From Alphaproteobacteria bacterium (lineage in GTDB: Bacteria; Pseudomonadota; Alphaproteobacteria; Puniceispirillales; Puniceispirillaceae), in the NCBI GenBank assembly GCA_009920665.1, contig RFZL01000012.1:1-56462 (forward strand): 56,462 nt of DNA, read 5' to 3'. The notes under the pieces are model-generated. The model saw only the letters and a program-made list of their open reading frames with translations, searched no databases and had not been told where the DNA came from. The translations under genes and the position numbers were made by a program. Shown here piece after piece: positions 43,792 to 51,486 of this stretch. Each line of letters begins with the position of its first letter. The first letter of the stretch is position 1.

Positions 43792-44246
43792 TCAAGGGGA
43801 AGGGCCGTCCCCGACTTGATCTGTTCCATCACGATCTTGGTTTCGACATGGCTGATTGACGCCTGCGCGAGCAGATCGTCATGGACAAGGCGGTTCAGCG
43901 CCGGCAGATCCCGGCAGAATACCTGAAGCAGGTAATCCGCACTTCCCGTGAGGCTCCAGATATTCACGATTTCGTCCTGGTCCGCGAGATAGCGGTGCAA
44001 CAGGTCGGCCGAGTCGCGCGAATGATGATTCAGCGAGATCTGGATCATCGCCTGAATTTCCAGTCCCAGCTTTGTCGGTGACAGCCGCGCGCGATAGCTT
44101 TCGATCACGCCGTCAGCCTCGAGTCGCGCGCGACGACGCCCGGCCTGCGATACCGACATGCCGCCAGCGTCGGCGAGTTCGGCGTTGGTGGCGTTCCCCT
44201 GTGCCTGGAGCCGCTTCAGAATCCGGCGATCAAAATCGTCTTTCAT
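43782..44246 (-). CDS. Lrp/AsnC-family regulator
   Basis: A 154-residue Lrp/AsnC regulator. The N-terminal helix-turn-helix (FDRRILKRLQAQGNATNAEL and SVSQAGRRRARLEADGVI) is followed by the RAM ligand domain (LGLEIQAMIQISL, IVNIWSLTGSADYLLQVF). It is divergent from the 4-hydroxyphenylpyruvate dioxygenase gene, so it likely senses an aromatic amino acid and controls that gene. ATG 44246 (MKDDFD) is the typical family start; nine further upstream codons are in frame. Confidence 0.88.
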   Translation of the reverse strand: MKDDFDRRILKRLQAQGNATNAELADAGGMSVSQAGRRRARLEADGVIESYRARLSPTKLGLEIQAMIQISLNHHSRDSADLLHRYLADQDEIVNIWSLTGSADYLLQVFCRDLPALNRLVHDDLLAQASISHVETKIVMEQIKSGTALPLDRT

Positions 44247-44282
44247 TACCCATAATATGCATGAACTGTACATAAAAACCAG

Positions 44283-44299
44283 AATTTAATATTGAAATT
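44283..44299. promoter_or_regulatory. candidate Lrp/AsnC operator
   Basis: AATTTAATATTGAAATT is an inverted repeat (AATTT-N7-AAATT) in the AT-rich 130-base gap between the Lrp gene and hpd. Its AT-rich dyad form fits Lrp-type sites. Evidence is symmetry and location only. Confidence 0.45.
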
Positions 44300-44376
44300 G
44301 CGCAAATCAATCATCTGAAGCGCATTAATATAGCGGACGAAACCCGATGATGATGAGCACTCAAAAGGAGGTTGCC

Positions 44377-45480
44377 ATGGGACCGTTCCCGCATGATGCG
44401 CCCTATGCCGTGATTTCAGCCGACAATCCGGCCGGAACCGACGGGTTCGAGTTTGTCGAGTTCGCCCATCCCGAACCGCAGATGCTGCGCGATCTGTTCA
44501 CGATGATGGGCTACACGCATGTCGCGACGCACCGCACGAAAGCGATCGAGGTCTGGCAGCAGGGTGACATCACCTATCTGATCAATGCCGCGCCGCGGAG
44601 CCATGCTGCGATCTTTGCCGATGCGCATGGTCCCTGCGCCGCCTCGATGGGCTGGCGGGTTGTCGATGCGCGGCATGCGTTCGACCATGCTGTCGCGAAG
44701 GGCGCGACCCCCTATGACGGCGAGGGCAAGGCGCTGGATGCGCCGGCGATCCATGGCATTGGCGGGTCGCTGATCTATTTTATTGACCAGTATCGTAACA
44801 CAAGCCCCTATAACGCCGAATTCGACTGGGTTCATGACGCCTATCCCGGCGGCGTCGGCTTCCACTATCTCGACCATCTGACGCATAATGTCTATCAGGG
44901 GAACATGGATGTCTGGTTCCGGTTCTATGGTGATATCTTCAATTTCCGGGAAATCCGCTTCTTTGACATCCAGGGCAAATTCACCGGCCTCTATTCACGG
45001 GCGCTGACCTCGCCCTGTGGTCGTATCCGCATCCCGATCAATGAGGACCGTGGCGAGACCGGGCAGATTGTCTCGTATCTTGACAAATATCGGGGTGAGG
45101 GAATCCAGCATATCGCCGTTGGCGCGCATGATATTTATGACAGCGTCGACGAGATCGCCGCGCGCGGCATCCGGTTCATGAAAGCACCGCCGGATGCCTA
45201 TTACGATCTCAGTCATGAACGGGTTGCCGGGCATGACGAGCCGCTGGATCGCATGAAGCGGCACGGCATCCTGATCGACGGCGAAGGTGTCGTCGATGGC
45301 GGCGAGACGAAAATCCTGCTGCAGATTTTCTCGCGAACGGTGATCGGCCCGATCTTTTTCGAGTTCATCCAGCGCAAGGGTGATGACGGCTTTGGCGAGG
45401 GTAATTTCAAGGCGCTGTTCGAAAGCATCGAGGCGCAGCAGATCGCCGATGGCGAATTGCAGGTGGAGGCTAGAGGCTGA
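44377..45480 (+). CDS. hppD: 4-hydroxyphenylpyruvate dioxygenase
   Basis: A 367-residue Fe(II) dioxygenase turning 4-hydroxyphenylpyruvate into homogentisate in tyrosine breakdown. The iron ligands His167 (LDHLTHNV), His245 (GIQHIAVGA) and Glu329 (FFEFIQRKGDDGFGEGNF) are present. Length is typical of bacterial HPPD (about 357-370). ATG 44377 is fixed by a perfect AAGGAGGT site (44366-44373). No homogentisate dioxygenase is in the window. Its 3' end overlaps the convergent MBL gene by 11 bases. Confidence 0.95.
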   Translation: MGPFPHDAPYAVISADNPAGTDGFEFVEFAHPEPQMLRDLFTMMGYTHVATHRTKAIEVWQQGDITYLINAAPRSHAAIFADAHGPCAASMGWRVVDARHAFDHAVAKGATPYDGEGKALDAPAIHGIGGSLIYFIDQYRNTSPYNAEFDWVHDAYPGGVGFHYLDHLTHNVYQGNMDVWFRFYGDIFNFREIRFFDIQGKFTGLYSRALTSPCGRIRIPINEDRGETGQIVSYLDKYRGEGIQHIAVGAHDIYDSVDEIAARGIRFMKAPPDAYYDLSHERVAGHDEPLDRMKRHGILIDGEGVVDGGETKILLQIFSRTVIGPIFFEFIQRKGDDGFGEGNFKALFESIEAQQIADGELQVEARG

Positions 45481-46321
45481 CCCGCAGCAGATCCTCGGCA
45501 ATGCCGACCTCGCCGTCGAAGGCCGCGCTGGCGTCGGCAAGCATGGCGGCATGATGATGGTCCTGATCCATATGCGCGCGGATATGCGTCAGCAGGAGAT
45601 GTTTCACCTGCGCCCGCTGCGCCATCGCGGCGATCTCGCCGGCGTGGGGTGAAAATTCCATGACTGTCGGGAAGTCGGTTTCCTCGCGCAGCCTGTAGCA
45701 CCAGTGCAGAACAAGATCGGCGTTGCGGCACAGCGCCTCAACCTCGTCGCACAAGCCGGTATCGCCGGTATAGACGAATGAGGCCCGTTCGGTATCGATG
45801 CGGAAGGCCATGCAGTCAAGATAGGGCTGCGCATGCGGGGCGGTGCAGGATGACAGCCGCCATCCGTTGCCCTCGAAGGTAAAGCCGGGCGCGATCTCGG
45901 TGATGGCTGGCTCCGGCCAGGGGCGTGGCAGCGTGCCGCCGCGGGCGCGCCAGACCTCCTGCGATCCTGAAAATTCCGTCCGTGCCCGAAGATCCGTCGC
46001 CAGCACGCCGTCCCGGCCGAACAGCTTGTCTGTGATCTCGATGAGTGGCGCCGGGCCCCAGACTTTCAGCGGCGGGCTTTTCTCATCCCATGCGGCATGC
46101 ACAAGCCGCGCGTAATCCATCATGTGATCGGAATGCAGATGGGTGAAAAACAGGTGCGTGATGTCGCCCGGCCGGAAGCCGGCCTCGATCAGCCTCGAAA
46201 CGACACCGCCGCCACAATCCAGCAGGATTCGCGCATCGCCGATCTCGACAAGATAGCCCGATGAGGCCCGCCGCCTGTGTGATTCGGGCGTGCCGGTGCC
46301 AAGGCAGGTGATACGCATCAT
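45470..46321 (-). CDS. RNase Z-like metallo-beta-lactamase hydrolase (AtsA-type arylsulfatase candidate)
   Basis: A 283-residue metallo-beta-lactamase protein of the ELAC/RNase Z branch. The zinc motif is FFTHLHSDHMMDY (His61, His63, Asp65, His66), with later VYTGDTGLCDEV, HWCYRLREETDF and LLLTHIRAH. This branch includes tRNase Z, cyclic phosphodiesterases and the Pseudoalteromonas arylsulfatase AtsA. It overlaps the upstream sulfatase gene by four bases (ATGA), so a sulfate-ester role is plausible; a lactonase or phosphodiesterase is possible. No signal peptide. Confidence 0.78.
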   Translation of the reverse strand: MMRITCLGTGTPESHRRRASSGYLVEIGDARILLDCGGGVVSRLIEAGFRPGDITHLFFTHLHSDHMMDYARLVHAAWDEKSPPLKVWGPAPLIEITDKLFGRDGVLATDLRARTEFSGSQEVWRARGGTLPRPWPEPAITEIAPGFTFEGNGWRLSSCTAPHAQPYLDCMAFRIDTERASFVYTGDTGLCDEVEALCRNADLVLHWCYRLREETDFPTVMEFSPHAGEIAAMAQRAQVKHLLLTHIRAHMDQDHHHAAMLADASAAFDGEVGIAEDLLRVSL

Positions 46322-47745
46322 GTAATCTCCGGTGGGGGTGTGGCGGCGCGCGCGCCCATGGTTTTGGCGACCTCGAACCCGCCATAGCCCTCGACAAGCG
46401 CCGCCTGGTCGGCATGCGCCCTCATATCGACCTCTGCCGGTTGGCAGATCGCCTTCAGTTCGCTGTACAGATCGTCCCTGACCGATGCCATGGCAGAATC
46501 GTCGGCAAGGTTCCGCGTTTCCTCGGGATCGGCGACAAGATCGAACAGTTCCGGCGCGAAACCTTCATAATGGATCAGCTTGTAACGCCCCTTGCGGATC
46601 ATGAAGGCCCCCGATACGGCGCCAACGGCATGATACTCGCTGAAGATGACGCGGTCCGGATCTTCCGGGTGGGCGCATAGTTCCTGCAGCGGGGCGCCCA
46701 TCACCTCAGGCTCCACCGCAAGGCCGAACAGGCTGGGAATGGTGGCCGAGATGTCGAGCAGGCTGACCGCGGTATCGCAGCTGCCACGCGGTATGTCGGG
46801 GCCGGCCATGATCAACGGCACAGCGACGGACTCCTCATACATGTTCGATTTGCCCCACAGCCCGCGGGCGCCGACATTATCGCCATGGTCGCTGGAATAG
46901 ATGATGTTGGTGCTGGCATCGAGGCCGGTTGCCTCCAGCTTGCTCAGGATCCGGCCGATATTGTCATCAAGCCAGCTGACGAGTCCGTGATAGGCGATGA
47001 AGGCACGGCGGCGCTCATCCTCATTCTCGAAATTTGCTTCCGTATCCATCAGCGCGTTCTGCTTTTCGATCCATGGATGCCGCTGATGGCCATCGGCGGG
47101 GTGCAGCTTGCTGTCCCCGAAATCGGTGTCGGCATAGAGGTCATAGAAGGTTTGCGGACAGACCAGCGGGAAATGCGGGGCGACAAGTCCGACATAGAGG
47201 CACCAGCCGTCAGTCCGGTCCTTCGCCGCCTCCAGCCAGTCGAGCGTGCGCTCCACCACGGCGCTGTCATACGCGGTATAGGTGCTTGTCCCCGGGCCGA
47301 TATAGTCACCAAGCATGCGGTCTGTCCCAATCAGCCGCCGATCCTCCTGGCGAATGGATGCCCAGACCATGCCGACGCCATCCTTGACCATCATCGGAAT
47401 ATGTTGCCTGTCGAATCCGGCCGGGTCGGCGGCGTCGCGATAATGCAGCTTGCCGATGGATTCCACCACCACGCCATTGCGCTGGAGCTGGTGTCCCCAT
47501 CCCTCGGGCGTGCCGGTATAGGGCATCGCATTGTCCCAGTGGCCTGTCTGGTGAACATAGCGGCCGGTTGTGAACGCCGCGCGCGCCGGCACGCAGATGG
47601 GCGACGGCGTGTAGGCGTTGGTAAAGCGCATGCCGCGCGTCGCCAGCTGGTCCAGATGCGGCGTCCTGACGAAGGGATGCCCGGCGCATCCCATGGCGCG
47701 GGATTGATGTTCATCGGACAGGATGACGATGAGATTTCTTGTCAT
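46318..47745 (-). CDS. type I sulfatase
   Basis: A 475-residue sulfatase, probably cytoplasmic (no signal peptide). Asp11/Glu12 (LSDEHQSR) stand at the N-terminal metal site, the formylglycine precursor is Cys51 in CVPARAAFTTGR (a full C-x-P-x-R signature), and the second metal pair is in YSSDHGDNVG. The IGKLHYRD segment (about 96-103) fits choline-sulfatase-like enzymes. It is translated with the MBL hydrolase (4-base overlap) and follows marR by 15 bases. Confidence 0.88.
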   Translation of the reverse strand: MTRNLIVILSDEHQSRAMGCAGHPFVRTPHLDQLATRGMRFTNAYTPSPICVPARAAFTTGRYVHQTGHWDNAMPYTGTPEGWGHQLQRNGVVVESIGKLHYRDAADPAGFDRQHIPMMVKDGVGMVWASIRQEDRRLIGTDRMLGDYIGPGTSTYTAYDSAVVERTLDWLEAAKDRTDGWCLYVGLVAPHFPLVCPQTFYDLYADTDFGDSKLHPADGHQRHPWIEKQNALMDTEANFENEDERRRAFIAYHGLVSWLDDNIGRILSKLEATGLDASTNIIYSSDHGDNVGARGLWGKSNMYEESVAVPLIMAGPDIPRGSCDTAVSLLDISATIPSLFGLAVEPEVMGAPLQELCAHPEDPDRVIFSEYHAVGAVSGAFMIRKGRYKLIHYEGFAPELFDLVADPEETRNLADDSAMASVRDDLYSELKAICQPAEVDMRAHADQAALVEGYGGFEVAKTMGARAATPPPEIT

Positions 47746-47760
47746 GAGATTATGCCGTGG

Positions 47761-48213
47761 TCAGGAGATATCGAGATGGCCGGACTTGCTTTCCAACTTG
47801 CCAACAAGGTCAAGAAGCTGGTCGACTTCCCCCGCATCGAACCCGCTCTGAAGATGGGCCTGGCGCTGCATCATGATCGGGGTCATCTTCTTCAGGAGCT
47901 GCCGCCCGCTGTCGGTCAGCCTGATGGCGCGTTCCCGCTGCGCCTCGGCCGGGGACATGCGCATGATCAGGCCCTTCTGGCTCAGTCGCTGCATCGTGCG
48001 GCTGACCTGGCCCTTGTCGAGGCCCATGGCTTCAAGCACATCCTTCTGGGTTTCCACCCTGGGGTCTGACAGCATCGCGATGACGCGCCATTCGCTGAGG
48101 GATATCTGTGCATGGGTCCTCAGAAGTGATGTGGCCTGAGCGTTCAGCTTGGCCTGAAGCCGCGCAATCCGGTAGGTGAGCAAGCGTGTAAAATCATATT
48201 TCGGATTGTTCAT
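47761..48213 (-). CDS. MarR-family regulator
   Basis: A 150-residue MarR repressor with winged-helix DNA-binding core (LSEWRVIAMLSDPRVETQKD and GLDKGQVSRTMQRLSQKGLI, about 39-83) and basic wing (SPAEAQRERAIRLTDSG). Two perfect operators lie 56-90 bases upstream of its start. It heads the minus-strand arm marR-sulfatase-MBL and probably also controls the divergent Tct-sulfatase-kynurenine arm. Such regulators usually release DNA on binding a small aromatic ligand. Confidence 0.9.
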   Translation of the reverse strand: MNNPKYDFTRLLTYRIARLQAKLNAQATSLLRTHAQISLSEWRVIAMLSDPRVETQKDVLEAMGLDKGQVSRTMQRLSQKGLIMRMSPAEAQRERAIRLTDSGRQLLKKMTPIMMQRQAHLQSGFDAGEVDQLLDLVGKLESKSGHLDIS

Positions 48214-48268
48214 GCGGTCTGCGTCTCCAGAAACCTTTCAACGAATGTCTGATGTTATGGCCATAAAA

Positions 48269-48303
48269 GTTGACTGGTCAACCTTTATGGTTGACTTGTC
48301 AAC
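48269..48303. promoter_or_regulatory. twin MarR operators
   Basis: Two perfect palindromes of the form GTTGAC-N2-GTCAAC lie at 48269-48282 and 48290-48303. Their centres are 21 bases apart, two helical turns, so two dimers would bind the same DNA face. They sit between marR and tctC and fit the general MarR half-site TTGAC. Confidence 0.85.
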
Positions 48304-48346
48304 TTGATGCCGTTTCTATTTCCGTGCACGAATTTTGGAGGATCCT

Positions 48347-49294
48347 ATGAAGAAATTTCTGATTGCTGCCGTTGCCGCCTTTGGACTGCTGAGCCATTCG
48401 CACGTCGCCATGGCGGACTGGCAGCCGTCCGGTCCCATCAAGCTGATGATCGCCTTCGCCGCGGGTGGCGGTGCCGATACCATCGCACGCCAGGTCGCGG
48501 ACGAACTGCAGAAGCGGCATGGCTGGGAAATCATTCCCCAGCAGGTGACCGGTGGCGGCGGCACCAAGCTGGCGCGGGCGCTGAAGGAAGAGCCGAATGA
48601 CGGCACCGCGATTGGCATGGCCGTGACCGAATCATTCGGTTACAACATGGTCGCCAACCCGAATGCAGGCTTTACGCAGGGCGATTTCACACCGCTGACT
48701 ACCGTCGCCGGCTTCCAGATGGGTGTTGTTGCCAAATCCTCAAAGGGCTGGAAAACGATCGACGATGTCTTTGCCGCCGCGAAGGCTGGTGAAACGCTGC
48801 GTTTCGGCACGATGTCACCGAAGCTTGCCGACATTGCCTATCTGATTGGCAAGAATAACGGGGTGGAGTTCAACATCATCGAGGTCAAGGGTGGCAAGGC
48901 CGTGATGAATGGCGTGAATGCAGACGATATGGATCTGGGATTCATGGCCGGTATTCAGCGCAAGGGTGTTGCCGCCGGCGATCTGGTCAATCTGGCCTCG
49001 GCCCTGTCGGTGCCGCTTGTCCAGACCCCGGACGCGCCGTTGATCGGTGATCGGAACGTGCCGTTTCCGGCCGATGGCTATTTCATGTTCACCGCGCCCG
49101 CGGGCCTGCCGACGGATGCGCGCAAGGCGCTGACGGCGGCGATTGTCGAGGTTGTGACCGATGAAAGCACGAAGGCAGGCGGCATCATCAAGAAAGCCTT
49201 TGGCGGCGCTGCGATCATTTCCGGCTCGGAACTGGGCGGACTGCTTGCCAGGGATGCGGCAGATGCCGAGGGCCTGCTGAAGGCCACCCAGTAA
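48347..49294 (+). CDS. tctC: tripartite tricarboxylate transporter binding protein (TctC family)
   Basis: A 315-residue periplasmic binding protein of the TctC/Bug family. The signal peptide is MKKFLIAAVAAFGLLSHSHVAMA. The Bug-type pocket loops IAFAAGGGADTIARQVADEL and QQVTGGGGTKLARALKEEPNDG follow. ATG 48347 has a GGAGG site upstream. Bug proteins bind many carboxylates and aromatic or nicotinate-like compounds, so the ligand is open. First gene of the plus-strand arm. Confidence 0.88.
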   Translation: MKKFLIAAVAAFGLLSHSHVAMADWQPSGPIKLMIAFAAGGGADTIARQVADELQKRHGWEIIPQQVTGGGGTKLARALKEEPNDGTAIGMAVTESFGYNMVANPNAGFTQGDFTPLTTVAGFQMGVVAKSSKGWKTIDDVFAAAKAGETLRFGTMSPKLADIAYLIGKNNGVEFNIIEVKGGKAVMNGVNADDMDLGFMAGIQRKGVAAGDLVNLASALSVPLVQTPDAPLIGDRNVPFPADGYFMFTAPAGLPTDARKALTAAIVEVVTDESTKAGGIIKKAFGGAAIISGSELGGLLARDAADAEGLLKATQ

Positions 49295-49304
49295 GGCGGC
49301 ACCA

Positions 49305-49344
49305 CAAAATCGAGATCTGCCAGTGCGCTGGCAGATCTATTTTG
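49305..49344 (+). promoter_or_regulatory. long hairpin between tctC and tctB
   Basis: AGATCTGCCAG (49313-49323) and CTGGCAGATCT (49328-49338) pair perfectly around TGCG; outer arms CAAAAT (49305-49310) and ATTTTG (49339-49344) extend the stem across a two-base bulge. The trailing ATTTTGT makes it a possible partial terminator that would keep tctC mRNA above tctBA. Confidence 0.8.
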
Positions 49345-49357
49345 TAATGATCCCATC

Positions 49358-49915
49358 ATGACCCGTCCGCGCTCCGACACCCTGATTGGCCTGAATGTTC
49401 TGGCGATCGCTACCATGATTGCGTTTGTCTGGGTGCCGTTTGACAGTGAGACAGGGCTAATTGAGCATGTGCGCCGCCGCTATGTGATTGGTGATGCGCT
49501 GGCCCCGACAATTGCGGCGTTGATCATGGGGCTGGCCGCCCTCGGCCTGATATTCCGCGCCGGCCGCGATGACAAAAAAATCGACCGGGACTACGCCCTG
49601 TCCTTACTGGTTCTGGTGGCCGTCTGCGGTGCCAGTCTTGCGTTGATGCGTTATGCCGGACCGGTGGTCGTCGGATTTGCTGATATGCTCACCGCGCAGG
49701 AATGGACCTATCGCAGCCTGCGCGCCACCGTGCCTTTCCGTTACATCGGATTCCTGACCGGTGGCACGGCATTGATCGCCGGCCTCAGCTGGTTCATGGA
49801 CGGGCGGATATCACGCCGGGTCCTGATCCGTTCCTTCCTGATCGCGCTTGGTGTCGGCTGCTGTTTCGATCTTCCGTTCGAGGACATCATCCTGCCACCG
49901 AATGGTGATGTGTGA
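49358..49915 (+). CDS. tctB: tripartite tricarboxylate transporter small membrane subunit
   Basis: A 185-residue TctB-type protein with four hydrophobic helices (LIGLNVLAIATMIAFVWVPF, TIAALIMGLAALGLIF, ALSLLVLVAVCGASLAL, FLIALGVGCCFDLPFEDIILP). Sequence conservation in TctB is low; its place between tctC and tctA fixes the call. Its stop overlaps the tctA start (TGATG). Confidence 0.85.
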   Translation: MTRPRSDTLIGLNVLAIATMIAFVWVPFDSETGLIEHVRRRYVIGDALAPTIAALIMGLAALGLIFRAGRDDKKIDRDYALSLLVLVAVCGASLALMRYAGPVVVGFADMLTAQEWTYRSLRATVPFRYIGFLTGGTALIAGLSWFMDGRISRRVLIRSFLIALGVGCCFDLPFEDIILPPNGDV

Positions 49916-51486
49916 TGGGGCTGTTCGATCACGTCCTTCTGGGATTTCAGGCGGCGTTTTCCGGGCAGATGGTGGCTGGCTTGCCGCTGAACATCCTGAT
50001 GGTCATTGGCGGGCTGTTCTTCGGTATTCTGGTAGGTGCCACGCCCGGGCTGGCCGGGCCCATGGCGATGGCGATCGCGTTGCCAATCCTGATCTCGGTC
50101 TTCGGGTATGAAACAGCCTCGTTGCTGCCCATTCTGGGCTTCCTTCTCGGGATCATGAAGGGGGCCACGCTTGGCGGTGCGGTGCCGGCCATTCTGTTCA
50201 ACACGCCGGGCACGCCGGACGCCCTGATGACAACGCTTGACGGCTATCCGATGACAAAACGGGGTGATGCGAAGCAGGCGTTGAAGACGGCGCATTTCGC
50301 TTCGGTGAGCGGCGACACTTTTTCGGATATCGTGTTGATCGTCTGTGCGCCGTTTCTGGCCATCTTTGTTGAGACCTATCTCGACCTCCCCGAGAAATCA
50401 GCCCTGATCCTGCTGTCGCTCACCTTCATAGCCGCGGTGATGGGGGACAGGATGAGCAAGGGCTTGATCGCGCTCGGGGCCGGCATGTTTGTTGCCTTCA
50501 TTGGCACTGGGGAGGGCTTCTATCCGCGCCTGAGTCTCGGCATGAATGAATTGAGCGGTGGCTTTCCCATCGCCACTGTGGTGCTTGGCACGCTGATCAT
50601 CGGTGAAGTTTTCAGCGCCATGGTGCAGGCCCGCATGCAACGCGAGACGACAGGCCGGATCGAGCCCATCAAACTCAATGAAGGCCGCGATCTGACGCTT
50701 GCCGACCGGGTGAAGCTGATGCCCTATATCGGCCCTTCGGCGCTCATAGGCACGATGATTGGAGCCCTGCCGGGGATCGGTTCGACGCTGGCAGCGACGC
50801 TTGGCTATGCCAAGGGGCGGCGTCGCCATGCCGTGAAAAAAGCTGCTGACGAGCCGGATTTCGGCAGCGGCGCGATCCAGGGCGTGGCCTCGACCGAGGC
50901 CGCCAATTCGGCGGTGTCGGGTGCCAACCTTATTCCGGTGCTGTCGCTTGGCATTCCAGGAAACGCGGCGGCCATCTTCCTGATTCTGGCGATGGAAACG
51001 GTTGACGGACTGAACCCGGGCCCCGGGGTCTTCCGCGTTCCCAGCAGCGGCATAAACCCGGAAATGGTGATGGTCTTCGGATTGTTCACGCTGATGATCG
51101 TGGCAAATCTGACGAACTGGATTGTCGGTGGGCGCGTCATGCAGTTGATGTCAGTCATGATCAGGATCCCGAAACAAATTCTGATGCCGACAGTCCTGCT
51201 GATCACCATGACTTCGATCTACGCGCAGGAGGCCAATCTGCTGGCGCTTGTCTTCCTGCTGGGGTTCGGCGTGCTTGGATTTGTCATGCGGATGACCGGC
51301 ATCCCGGTCCTGCCGTTCGTGATTGCCTACATTCTGGGGCCGTCATTCGAAGCCACCTCGCGGCAGGCCTTCGCATCGACAGGCGGCGATCCCTGGTTTC
51401 TGGTTTCCAGCCCGATCAGCATCCTCTTCATGGTGATGTCGGCCGGCATCATCATCTATTTCACCTACAGGAATTCGAGGCGATGA
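49915..51486 (+). CDS. tctA: tripartite tricarboxylate transporter large permease
   Basis: A 523-residue TctA permease with about twelve helices. The conserved segments GILVGATPGLAGPMAMAIALP (about 37-57), GIMKGATLGGAVPAILFNTPGTP, and the second-half GTMIGALPGIGSTLAATLGYA and EAANSAVSGANLIPVLSLGIPG are clear. ATG 49915 (MGLFDHV) is preferred to the GTG three bases earlier. Its stop overlaps the following sulfatase start by four bases, a tight link between transporter and enzyme. Confidence 0.93.
   Translation: MGLFDHVLLGFQAAFSGQMVAGLPLNILMVIGGLFFGILVGATPGLAGPMAMAIALPILISVFGYETASLLPILGFLLGIMKGATLGGAVPAILFNTPGTPDALMTTLDGYPMTKRGDAKQALKTAHFASVSGDTFSDIVLIVCAPFLAIFVETYLDLPEKSALILLSLTFIAAVMGDRMSKGLIALGAGMFVAFIGTGEGFYPRLSLGMNELSGGFPIATVVLGTLIIGEVFSAMVQARMQRETTGRIEPIKLNEGRDLTLADRVKLMPYIGPSALIGTMIGALPGIGSTLAATLGYAKGRRRHAVKKAADEPDFGSGAIQGVASTEAANSAVSGANLIPVLSLGIPGNAAAIFLILAMETVDGLNPGPGVFRVPSSGINPEMVMVFGLFTLMIVANLTNWIVGGRVMQLMSVMIRIPKQILMPTVLLITMTSIYAQEANLLALVFLLGFGVLGFVMRMTGIPVLPFVIAYILGPSFEATSRQAFASTGGDPWFLVSSPISILFMVMSAGIIIYFTYRNSRR

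Noticed and set aside
46885-48069. A 394-codon plus-strand open frame
   Set aside because: Antisense to the sulfatase and marR genes, which have intact catalytic and DNA-binding motifs.
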